A stretch of DNA of 11,059 nucleotides from Rubritepida sp. (GTDB lineage Bacteria; Pseudomonadota; Alphaproteobacteria; Acetobacterales; Acetobacteraceae). The translations under genes were made by a program, and so were the position numbers. Under the pieces are notes generated by a model. It saw nothing but the letters and a program-made list of their open reading frames with translations, was not told the DNA's origin and made no database searches. The stretch lies in assembly GCA_022843345.1 (NCBI GenBank), contig JALHNW010000032.1:1-11059 (forward strand), given 5' to 3'. Each line of letters opens with the position of its first letter. Positions within the stretch are counted from its first letter, which is position 1. This document shows, piece after piece, positions 1 through 5,790 of this stretch.

Positions 1-241
1 GGAGCTGAGCCCGCGCGAACGCGACGACGCCGCCCAGCGCCGCGGCCACGGCCTGCTGGAGGAGATGGACGCGCTGCGCCGGGACCTGCTGCGCGGCGGC
101 ATCCCCCCGGGGCGGCTGGCGCGGCTGGCCCTGCTGGCGGAAGGCGAGGCCGGGGCCGACCCTGGACTGCGCGAGGTGATGGAGGCGTTGTCCCTGCGCG
201 CGCGCGTGGAGATGGCGCGCCATTTCATGCCAAGGAAGTGA
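1..241 (+). CDS. fliX: Flagellar assembly regulator FliX, C-terminal part (5' end outside window)
   Basis: Only the last 79 codons are present; the frame begins at base 2 and ends in TGA at 239-241. The visible part is helical and rich in Leu, Arg and Ala: a 'RRGHGLLEEMDALRRDLL' stretch, then 'GGIPPGRLARL', and an end pattern 'LREVMEALSLRARVEMAR'. This matches the C-terminus of the class II flagellar assembly regulator FliX, known from Caulobacter, where FliX couples flagellar basal-body assembly to the sigma54 activator FlbD. The protein is cytosolic. In alphaproteobacteria fliX commonly lies beside flgI and a dksA gene, and dksA does follow here on the same strand, which supports the call. 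The identification rests on pattern memory of a poorly conserved family, so it is good but not certain. Confidence 0.72.
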   Translation, partial: ELSPRERDDAAQRRGHGLLEEMDALRRDLLRGGIPPGRLARLALLAEGEAGADPGLREVMEALSLRARVEMARHFMPRK

Positions 242-265
242 TATTCCTCATAAAGTCATGCAGTT

Positions 266-275
266 GTTGCGCAAC
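266..275. promoter_or_regulatory. 10-bp perfect palindrome in the fliX-dksA gap
   Basis: GTTGCGCAAC is a perfect palindrome in the 126-bp gap between fliX and dksA. The gap begins with the most AT-rich stretch of this part of the window (about 241-260). It could be a small operator or chance; no promoter with good -35 and -10 boxes could be placed beside it. From about 320 to 365 the gap is extremely G/C-rich and holds short palindromes such as CCGGCGCCGG. Confidence 0.2.
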
Positions 276-367
276 GGTACTTGGCTTGCGCATGGGCTGA
301 GCCTATGGTCCGCCCGCCCTGGGGTGGGGGTCCGGCGCCGGGCCGGCCCGGCTTCCGGGGTGAGGCA

Positions 368-793
368 ATGGTCCCGATGGTCGTCACCCTTCCACCAGAC
401 TACCGCCCGTCAGACGACGAAGAATTCATGAACGCGCTTCAGCTGGAGTATTTCCGGCAGAAGCTGCTGCGCTGGCGCCACGAGCTGCTGCGCGAGGCCG
501 GCGTGACGCTCAACTCGCTGTCCGCCGGCGGCATCACCGAGGCCGATCTCACCGACCGCGCGAGCGTGGAGACCGACCGCGCGCTGGAGCTCCGCACGCG
601 CGACCGTGCCCGGAAGCTGATCAGCAAGATAGACCAGGCGCTGGAGCGCATCGGCACCGGCAGCTACGGCTTCTGCGAGGAAACGGGCGAGCCGATCGGC
701 CTGCGCCGGCTGGAGGCGCGGCCCATCGCCACGATGAGCATCGAGGCGCAGGAGCGGCACGAGCGGATGGAGAAGGTCCACCGCGACGATTGA
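368..793 (+). CDS. dksA: RNA polymerase-binding transcription factor DksA, zinc-ligand-poor form
   Basis: DksA (TraR/DksA family) binds in the RNA polymerase secondary channel and, with ppGpp, re-tunes stable-RNA and amino-acid promoters. The 141-aa product has the family N-terminus ('LPPDYRPSDDEEFMN'), a long coiled coil, and the coiled-coil tip motif DxxDxA at D60, D63 and A65, equivalent to the E. coli tip that acts near the polymerase active site. The C-terminal globular region 'GSYGFCEETGEPIGLRRLEARP' retains only Cys103. The other three zinc-finger cysteines are replaced (CEET instead of CxxC; MSIEA instead of CxxC), so four-Cys zinc binding is not expected. The frame is open back to a TTG at 281, but those 29 extra residues are Pro/Gly-rich and unlike the family. 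I therefore start at ATG 368, which has a GGGGTGAGG stretch just upstream; ATG 377 is an alternative. It probably follows fliX in a flagellar-linked cluster. Confidence 0.93.
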   Translation: MVPMVVTLPPDYRPSDDEEFMNALQLEYFRQKLLRWRHELLREAGVTLNSLSAGGITEADLTDRASVETDRALELRTRDRARKLISKIDQALERIGTGSYGFCEETGEPIGLRRLEARPIATMSIEAQERHERMEKVHRDD

Positions 794-803
794 GCGCGCC
801 TGT

Positions 804-834
804 CGCCGCCATCGGGAGAACCCCGATGGCGGCG
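804..834 (+). terminator. Stem-loop after dksA, probable terminator
   Basis: A perfect 13-bp inverted repeat (CGCCGCCATCGGG at 804-816, its complement at 822-834) encloses the 5-base loop AGAAC and begins 10 bases after the dksA stop codon. No T-tract follows; the next bases are G/C-rich. It is therefore either a U-less terminator or an mRNA 3'-end stabilising hairpin. Position and perfect pairing make a transcript-end role likely. Confidence 0.6.
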
Positions 835-887
835 GCGCCGCACCGGGGGAAGGGTGGCCGCACCTTCCGACCGGGACCGACACCGCC

Positions 888-1256
888 ATGCGCCACGCCA
901 TCCTCGCCGCCCTCGCCCTGCTCGCCGTCGCGGGGGAGGCGCAGGCCCAGCAGACCCGATCCTACTGCAACGGCGCGCTGCAGGTGACGGCGAACCTGCG
1001 CATCGCCATGGCCTTCCACGAGTACATCCTTGCCGTCCACGATATCAGCGGGGCCAATGTCCACCGGCAGCTGCGGCTGACCTTCGCGCCGCCGCCGCCG
1101 GTGCGGGCGGTGAACATGCCGGGCATGATTCTGCCGAGCGGATCGCGGCGCCAGGAGATAATCGGCAGGGAGGAGAGGCGCGCCGACGTCCCGCCGACGC
1201 TGGCGCGCGAGCGGATCCTGGATAACGCCACCATCACCTGCGCGCCGATCCGCTGA
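888..1256 (+). CDS. Small secreted protein of unknown function
   Basis: I do not recognise a family. The 122-aa product starts with a clear Sec-type signal peptide: a basic start (MRH), a hydrophobic core at about residues 4-15, and an A-x-A cleavage site 'AQA' ending at residue 20. The mature protein is about 102 aa and has exactly two cysteines, C27 near its start and C118 near its end, which could form a disulfide closing the domain. In between are 'AMAFHEYILAVHDISGANVHRQLRLTF', a run of four prolines, and a basic/acidic C-terminal third. It is probably periplasmic. The ATG at 888 gives the intact signal peptide, but no strong ribosome site precedes it. It lies between the dksA stem-loop and the convergent liv operon, so it is probably transcribed alone. 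The signal peptide and codon pattern support a real gene; its role is unknown. Confidence 0.68.
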   Translation: MRHAILAALALLAVAGEAQAQQTRSYCNGALQVTANLRIAMAFHEYILAVHDISGANVHRQLRLTFAPPPPVRAVNMPGMILPSGSRRQEIIGREERRADVPPTLARERILDNATITCAPIR

Positions 1257-1271
1257 CGGCGCGCAGGTGGG

Positions 1272-1300
1272 GGCTGCGCGTCAAAGCCTGACGCGCAGCC
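1272..1300. terminator. Convergent stem-loop overlapping the livM stop codon
   Basis: A perfect 12-bp inverted repeat (GGCTGCGCGTCA at 1272-1283, TGACGCGCAGCC at 1289-1300) has a 5-base loop. It lies in the junction between the + strand secreted-protein gene (ends 1256) and livM (stop codon at 1283-1281). The last codons of livM form one arm. There is no U-tract on either strand. Being symmetrical, it could end transcription from both sides. Bases 1274-1280 can instead pair with 1260-1266 (7 bp), so two mutually exclusive folds exist. Confidence 0.55.
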
Positions 1301-2267
1301 AGTTGCCGATCTCACCCACGATGCCGCGCCGGAAGGCGAGCACGCAGAGCACGAAGATCGCGCCCTGGATCACCGTCACCCAGGCGCCGAACTCGGCCAG
1401 GTAGTTCTGCATGGTGATGATGACGGCCGCCCCCACCACGGGGCCGAATATGGTGCCCAGGCCGCCTACCAGCGACATCAGCACCACCTCGCCCGACATG
1501 GTCCAGAAGACGTCGGTCAGCGTGGCGATGCCGAAGACGATGGACTTCAGCCCGCCCGCGACGCCGGCCAGCGCCGCGGACAGCACGAAGGCCACCAGCT
1601 TGTAGTCGTCGGTGCGGTAGCCGAGCGAGGTGGCGCGCGGCTCGTTCTCGCGCACGCTCTTCAGCACCATGCCGAAGGGCGAGTGGATGGCGCGGTGGAT
1701 GAACAGGAACCCCAGCAGGAAGATCACCGCCGTGACCCAGTACATGGACATGTCCGAGCCCAGCGGGATCACGCCGAACAGGTTGCCGCGCGGGATGGAC
1801 TGGATGCCGTCCTCGCCGCCCGTGAAGGGCGCCTGCACGCAGAAGAAGTAGACCATCTGCGCGAAGGCCAGGGTGATCATCGCGAAGTAGATGCCCTGCC
1901 GGCGGATGGCGATCCAGCCGATCACCAGGCCCAGCACCGCGCCGACGGCGCCGCCGATGAGGATGGAAAGCTCCGGCGTCAGCCCCCAGACCTTGGCGGC
2001 GTGGCCGGCGAGGTAGCCGCCCATGCCGAAATACGCGGCATGCCCGAAGGACAGCAGGCCGACATAGCCGATCAGCAGGTTGAAGGCGCAGGCGAAGAGC
2101 GCGAAGCACAGCACCTTCATCAGGAAGACGGGGTAGAGGAAGAACGGCGCGATCAGCAGCACCGCGCACATCACCCCGAAGGCGATGAGCTGGGTGGAGG
2201 TGAAGCCCATGAAGACGGGACGTTCCTGACGGAAGTCCGTGCCTTCGAAACCACCGGGAGCGGCCAT
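1281..2267 (-). CDS. livM: HAAT ABC importer, membrane permease LivM
   Basis: Inner-membrane permease of a branched-chain-amino-acid-type (HAAT) ABC importer; it pairs with LivH to form the translocation path. The 328-aa product has a short polar N-terminus (about 20 aa), then many hydrophobic segments. The LivM pattern 'FGHAAYFGMGGYLAGH' appears near residue 75. The cytoplasmic ATPase-coupling loop runs 'SPFGMVLKSVRENEPRATSLGY', followed by 'YKLVAFVLSAALAGVAGGL', and the C-terminal 'SLVGGLGTIFGPVVGA' is typical. The ATG start is 3 bp after the livH stop, with GGGAGG at 2282-2277, 9 bases upstream, inside the end of livH; translational coupling is likely. It is the last gene of the operon. 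The substrate is not readable from the permease. Confidence 0.93.
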   Translation of the reverse strand: MAAPGGFEGTDFRQERPVFMGFTSTQLIAFGVMCAVLLIAPFFLYPVFLMKVLCFALFACAFNLLIGYVGLLSFGHAAYFGMGGYLAGHAAKVWGLTPELSILIGGAVGAVLGLVIGWIAIRRQGIYFAMITLAFAQMVYFFCVQAPFTGGEDGIQSIPRGNLFGVIPLGSDMSMYWVTAVIFLLGFLFIHRAIHSPFGMVLKSVRENEPRATSLGYRTDDYKLVAFVLSAALAGVAGGLKSIVFGIATLTDVFWTMSGEVVLMSLVGGLGTIFGPVVGAAVIITMQNYLAEFGAWVTVIQGAIFVLCVLAFRRGIVGEIGNWLRVRL

Positions 2268-2270
2268 GGC

Positions 2271-3155
2271 TCAGGCCCTCCCGAACAGGCCGGCGGGCCG
2301 GGTCAGCAGCACGATCGCCATGACGACGAAGATCACGGTGGCCGAGGCCTCGGGATAGAACACCTTGGTCAGCCCCTCGACGATGCCCAGCCCGAAGCCG
2401 GTGATGACCGAGCCCAGGATGGACCCCATGCCGCCGATGACGACGACGGCGAAGACGATGATGATCAGGTTCGACCCCATCTGCGGGTTGACCGAGTAGA
2501 TGGGCGCCGCCAGCACGCCCGCGAAGGCGGCCAGCGCCACGCCCGCGCCGTAGGTCAGCGTCATCATCCGCGGCACGTTGACGCCGAAGGCCTGCACCAG
2601 CGCCGGGTTCTCGGTCGCAGCCCGCAGGTAGGAGCCGATCTTGGTCTTCTCGATCACCAGCCAGGTGGCGATGCAGGCCACCAGCGCGACGAGGACGACC
2701 CAGCCGCGGTAGACCGGCATGAACATGAAGCCGAGGTCCCAGGCGCCCGACAGCTCGGGCGGGATGCGGTAGGGCAGGCCCGAGGAGCCGAACTCGTTTC
2801 GCACCAGCCCCTCGATGATGAGGCCCACGCCGAAGGTCAACAGCAGCCCGTAGAGGTGATCGAGCTTGTAGAGCCGCGCGATCATCGTCTTCTCCAGCAC
2901 CACGCCGAAGGCGCCGACGATGAGCGGGGCCAGCAGCAGCGCCCACCAGTAGCCGAGGCCGAGGAAGTTCAGCAGCAGCCATGCCACGAAGGCGCCCAGC
3001 ATGAACTGGGCGCCATGCGTGAAGTTGATGACGTTCAGCATCCCGAAGATGACGGCGAGGCCGAGCGAGAGGAGCGCGTAGAACGCCCCGTTGATGAGCC
3101 CCAGCAGCAGCTGCCCGAAGAGCAGCGGCGCCGGGATGCCGAAGAAGTCATCCAT
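2271..3155 (-). CDS. livH: HAAT ABC importer, membrane permease LivH
   Basis: Second inner-membrane permease of the importer. The 294-aa product shows the LivH N-terminal pattern 'GLINGAFYALLSLGLAVIF', followed by 'GMLNVINFTHGAQFMLGAF'. It has the coupling-loop region 'GSYLRAATENPALVQAFGVN' and the C-terminal 'VVVIGGMGSILGSVITGFGLG'; the end 'TRPAGLFGR' is also usual. Length is normal for LivH. The frame is open upstream into the preceding gene. I start at ATG 3155 (MDDFFG), which fits the usual LivH N-terminus and lies 10 bp after the preceding binding-protein stop codon. The nearest purine-rich ribosome site is a G-run that overlaps that upstream stop codon, about 13 bases away, so translation may depend on coupling to the upstream gene. 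Confidence 0.94.
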   Translation of the reverse strand: MDDFFGIPAPLLFGQLLLGLINGAFYALLSLGLAVIFGMLNVINFTHGAQFMLGAFVAWLLLNFLGLGYWWALLLAPLIVGAFGVVLEKTMIARLYKLDHLYGLLLTFGVGLIIEGLVRNEFGSSGLPYRIPPELSGAWDLGFMFMPVYRGWVVLVALVACIATWLVIEKTKIGSYLRAATENPALVQAFGVNVPRMMTLTYGAGVALAAFAGVLAAPIYSVNPQMGSNLIIIVFAVVVIGGMGSILGSVITGFGLGIVEGLTKVFYPEASATVIFVVMAIVLLTRPAGLFGRA

Positions 3156-3165
3156 GCGTCGTTCT

Positions 3166-4395
3166 TTACCCCCTGACGAGCGGGCAATTCCCCTCGGCCA
3201 TGGGGCGGAATGCCTCCTCGGCCGGGTTCGTCGCCACGAGATTGTAGTAGTCCCACGTCCCGCGCGATTCGCGCGGCTGCTTGACGCGGTAGAGCATGGT
3301 CGGATGGATCTTGCGCCCGTCGGGTCGGACGCGGCCCTCGCCGAAGGCGTCGTCATCCGTCGGCATCGCCTTCATGCGCTCCACCACCGCGCGCGCGTCG
3401 GCCTTGGCCGCGGCGGCACCCATGGCGGCGGCGGCCTTGAGGTAGTGCACGGTGGCGCCGTAGCAGCCGGCCTGCACCTGCGCGGGCATGGCGCGGTTGG
3501 GCATGCGCGGCTGCACGCGCTGGCTGAAGGCGCGCGTGCGGTCGTTGCTGTCCCAGTAGAAGCTCTCGGTCAGCAGCAGGCCCTGCGCCGTCTCCAGGCC
3601 CAGGCTGTGCACCTCCATGAAGGACATCAGCAGGCCGGCGATCTGCATGTTGCGCGTCAGCCCGAACTCGCGCGCCTGCTTGATGCAGTTGGCCGTGTCG
3701 GTGCCGGCATTGGCCAGCGCCAGCACCTTGGCGCGCGAGGCCTGCGCCTGGACCATGTAGCTGCTGAAATCCGTCGTGGCCGGGAAGGGGTAGCGCGCCG
3801 CGCCCAGCACCCGCCCGCCCGCCCGCTCCACGAAGGTGGTGGTGTCGCGTTGCAGTGCATGGCCGAAGGCGTAGTCCGCGGTGATGAAGAACCAGGTGTC
3901 GCCGCCCGCCCGCGCCAGCGCATCACCCGTGCCCTTGGCCAGCATGTAGGTGTCGTAGGTCCAATGCACCGTGTTAGGCGAGCAGGCCGGCCCCGTGAGG
4001 TCGCTCGACGCGGCCCCGCTGTTGAGGAACAGCTTGTTCTTCTCGCGCGCGATCTGCGAGATGGCGAGCGCGACCGAGCTGGTGGGCACGTCCACCACCA
4101 CGTCCACGCCCTGGTCGTACCATTGGCGCGCGATGTTGGCGCCCACGTCGGGCCGGTTCTGGTGGTCGGCCTGGATCACCTCGGCCTGCACGCCCAGGCG
4201 CTGGGCGAACTCCATCACCGCCTGCTGGGTGCAGATGGCGCTGCCCGGCCCCGTGGGGTCGCGGTAGGGGCCGGACATGTCGGTGAGCACGCCCAGGCGC
4301 AGCGTCTGCGCCTGCTGCGCCCGCAGCGCCGAGATGGGCAGCGTCGTGGCGGCGGCGGCGGTGCCGAGCAGCGCGCGCCGGTTGATCGTGGTCAT
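3166..4395 (-). CDS. HAAT-type periplasmic substrate-binding protein, paralog 1 (next to livH)
   Basis: Periplasmic receptor of the type 1 periplasmic-binding fold (Peripla_BP_6/LivK-like). The 409-aa product begins with a twin-arginine-type signal, 'INRRALLG', with cleavage probably near residue 26-28. The first lobe starts 'LRLGVLTDMSGPYRD'. The ligand-loop region 'NSGAASSDLTG' (about 125-135) corresponds to the Ala-Ser-Thr ligand loop of LivJ. 'WTYDTYML', 'ITADYAFGH' (171-179) and 'ESFYWDSND' (277-285) are shared with its two neighbours. Cys138, Cys311 and Cys404 are common to all three paralogs. The start at ATG 4395 removes a 14-residue run-on and has AGGAAGG 8 bases upstream. It is the third of three tandem receptors. 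Its C-terminus ('NLVATN', 'CPLVRG') differs most from the other two. The substrate is unknown. Confidence 0.92.
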   Translation of the reverse strand: MTTINRRALLGTAAAATTLPISALRAQQAQTLRLGVLTDMSGPYRDPTGPGSAICTQQAVMEFAQRLGVQAEVIQADHQNRPDVGANIARQWYDQGVDVVVDVPTSSVALAISQIAREKNKLFLNSGAASSDLTGPACSPNTVHWTYDTYMLAKGTGDALARAGGDTWFFITADYAFGHALQRDTTTFVERAGGRVLGAARYPFPATTDFSSYMVQAQASRAKVLALANAGTDTANCIKQAREFGLTRNMQIAGLLMSFMEVHSLGLETAQGLLLTESFYWDSNDRTRAFSQRVQPRMPNRAMPAQVQAGCYGATVHYLKAAAAMGAAAAKADARAVVERMKAMPTDDDAFGEGRVRPDGRKIHPTMLYRVKQPRESRGTWDYYNLVATNPAEEAFRPMAEGNCPLVRG

Positions 4396-4403
4396 GGCGT
4401 TTC

Positions 4404-4463
4404 CCTTCCTGGTGTGGCCCCCGAAACGGGGCGGCACGGCTCTTCGCCGGCCATGTCCGCCCC
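4404..4463 (-). promoter_or_regulatory. 81-bp gap between receptor genes 2 and 1: ribosome site and hairpin-forming segment
   Basis: The gap 4396-4476 carries the ribosome site AGGAAGG (4410-4404) for the downstream receptor. Above it are several pairing segments: CCCCG/CGGGG at 4419-4423 and 4427-4431 with loop AAA; GGGGCGG (4428-4434) with CCGCCCC (4457-4463); and, nested inside, CGGC (4437-4440) with GCCG (4446-4449). The first fold competes with the second. No promoter-like boxes were seen. It could slow exonuclease decay or modulate expression of the third receptor. Confidence 0.4.
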
Positions 4464-4476
4464 CTCCCGCATCGCG

Positions 4477-5712
4477 CTACGAACGGACCAGCGCGCAGCC
4501 GCCATCGGCGATCGGCCGGAAGGCCTCCTCCGCCGGGGTGGTCTGCAGCAGCTTGTAATAGTCCCACGCACCGCGCGATTCGCGCGGCGACTTCACCTCG
4601 AACAGGTAGGAGGGCTGGGTGCGCCGGCCGTCCGCACGGATGGTGCCCTGGCCCATGGCCTCGTCCTCGGTCGGCCGCGCCTTCATGCGGTTCACCGTCT
4701 CCACGCCGCTGGCCTTGGCCTGGGCCACGCCCATGTCGGCCACCGTCTTGAGGTAGTGCATGACGGCGGAGTAGCAGCCGGCCTGGTTCATGGTGGGGCG
4801 GAACTGCCCAGGCATCTGCGGCAGCACGCGCTGGGTGAAACGGCGCGTCTGGTCGTTCAGGTCCCAGTAGAAGGTCTCGGTGCAGACGAGGCCCTGCGCC
4901 GTCTCCAGGCCGAGGCTGTGCACGTCGGAGATGAACATCAGCAGCGCGGCCAGCTTCACGCCGCGCCGCGTCAGGCCGAACTCGGCGGCCTGCTTGATGG
5001 CGTTGATGGTGTCGCCGCCCGCGTTGGCGAGGCCGATGACCTTGGCGCGGCTGGCCTGCGCCTGCACGAGGAAGGAGGAGAAGTCGGTCGAGGGGAAGGG
5101 CGTGCGCGCGCCGCCCAGCACCCGGCCGCCGGCCGCGCGCACGAAGTTGGACGTGTCGCGCTCCAGCGCATGGCCGAAGGCGTAGTCGGCGGTGAGGAAG
5201 AACCAGCTGTCGCCGCCCGCGCGCACCATGGCGCCGCCGGTGGACTTCGCCAGCATGTAGGTGTCGTAGGTCCAGTGGATGGTGTTGGGCGAGCACTGGC
5301 TGCCCGTGAGGTCGCTGGTCGCCGCGCCCGAGTTGATGAAGACCTTGTTCTTCTCGCGCGTCACGGTGTTGATCGCGAGCGCGACGGAGGAGGTGGGCAC
5401 GTCCAGGATCACGTCCACGCCGTCGCGGTCGATCCACTGGCGGGCGATGTTGGAGCCGACGTCGGGCCGGTTCTGGTGGTCGCCGGCGATGATCTCCACG
5501 TTGATGCCGCGCGCCTGCGCGCCGAAATCGGCGACGGCCTGCCGCGCGCAGGCGACGGAGCCGGGGCCGGTGGTGTCGCGGTACAGGCCGGACTGGTCGT
5601 TCAGCACGCCGATCCGGATGGTGTTCTGCGCCTGGGCGCGGGCCTGCCAGGTCGGCAGCGCCCCGAAGGCGGCGGCGCCCCCGAGGAGCGTGCGGCGGTT
5701 GATCTCGGTCAT
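4477..5712 (-). CDS. HAAT-type periplasmic substrate-binding protein, paralog 2 (middle)
   Basis: Middle of the three tandem receptors (type 1 periplasmic-binding fold, LivK-like). The 411-aa product has a twin-arginine-type start, 'MTEINRRTLLGG', and an A-x-A site in 'ARAQA' near residue 27. The first lobe starts 'IRIGVLNDQSGLYRD', where paralogs 1 and 3 have 'TDMSGP'. The ligand loop is 'NSGAATSDLTG', and further on are 'LTADYAFGH' and 'ETFYWDLND'. It is clearly close to both neighbours across the full length. Its N-terminus and ribosome site (AGGAAGG, 9 bases before ATG 5712) resemble paralog 1, while its C-terminus ('KLLQTTPAEEAFRP') matches paralog 3. By eye this suggests duplication, perhaps with some recombination among copies. 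It ends in TAG. The ligand is unknown. Confidence 0.92.
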   Translation of the reverse strand: MTEINRRTLLGGAAAFGALPTWQARAQAQNTIRIGVLNDQSGLYRDTTGPGSVACARQAVADFGAQARGINVEIIAGDHQNRPDVGSNIARQWIDRDGVDVILDVPTSSVALAINTVTREKNKVFINSGAATSDLTGSQCSPNTIHWTYDTYMLAKSTGGAMVRAGGDSWFFLTADYAFGHALERDTSNFVRAAGGRVLGGARTPFPSTDFSSFLVQAQASRAKVIGLANAGGDTINAIKQAAEFGLTRRGVKLAALLMFISDVHSLGLETAQGLVCTETFYWDLNDQTRRFTQRVLPQMPGQFRPTMNQAGCYSAVMHYLKTVADMGVAQAKASGVETVNRMKARPTEDEAMGQGTIRADGRRTQPSYLFEVKSPRESRGAWDYYKLLQTTPAEEAFRPIADGGCALVRS

Positions 5713-5721
5713 GACGTGGTT

Positions 5722-5728
5722 CCTTCCT
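5722..5728 (-). promoter_or_regulatory. Ribosome binding site of receptor gene 2
   Basis: AGGAAGG on the - strand, 9 bases before ATG 5712. The same heptamer occurs 8 bases before receptor gene 1, so the translation-initiation region seems to have been duplicated with the gene. It fixes the start of the 411-aa protein. Confidence 0.75.
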
Positions 5729-5740
5729 GTTGATGGGATC

Positions 5741-5774
5741 GGGGGCGGGCGGTCTTCGGCGCCGCCTCGCCCCC
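5741..5774 (-). other. Strong intercistronic hairpin between receptor genes 3 and 2
   Basis: GGGGGCGGGCGG (5741-5752) pairs with 5762-5774, giving 12 G-C pairs with one bulged base (5767) and a 9-base loop. It lies in the 78-bp gap after the paralog 3 stop codon (5793-5791) and before the paralog 2 ribosome site. There is no U-tract on the - strand. It may protect the upstream message from 3' decay, cause partial termination, or separate the translation of the two receptors. Confidence 0.55.
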
Positions 5775-5790
5775 CGGTGTCAGGCGCGGC

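Noticed and set aside
251..277. Sigma28-type flagellar promoter (TAAAGT near 251) before dksA
   Set aside because: The upstream box fits, but no GCCGATAA-like box lies at the right distance (11 bases downstream reads CGCAACGG), so the match is not supported.
281..367. N-terminal extension of DksA from TTG 281
   Set aside because: The 29 extra residues are Pro/Gly-rich and do not resemble any DksA N-terminus, and ATG 368 gives the normal family start.
1312..2982. A 556-codon - strand frame overlapping livM and livH
   Set aside because: It is a frame shadow of livM and livH on the same strand, Arg-rich and without any recognisable domain.
3091..5733. An 880-codon open frame on the + strand opposite receptor genes 1 and 2
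   Set aside because: It is exactly antisense to two well-supported genes, and its product is a low-complexity Arg/His/Gly/Ala-rich sequence of the kind produced by high-GC third positions. No family pattern was seen. The same applies to the + frames at 1683-3176 and 9548-10960.
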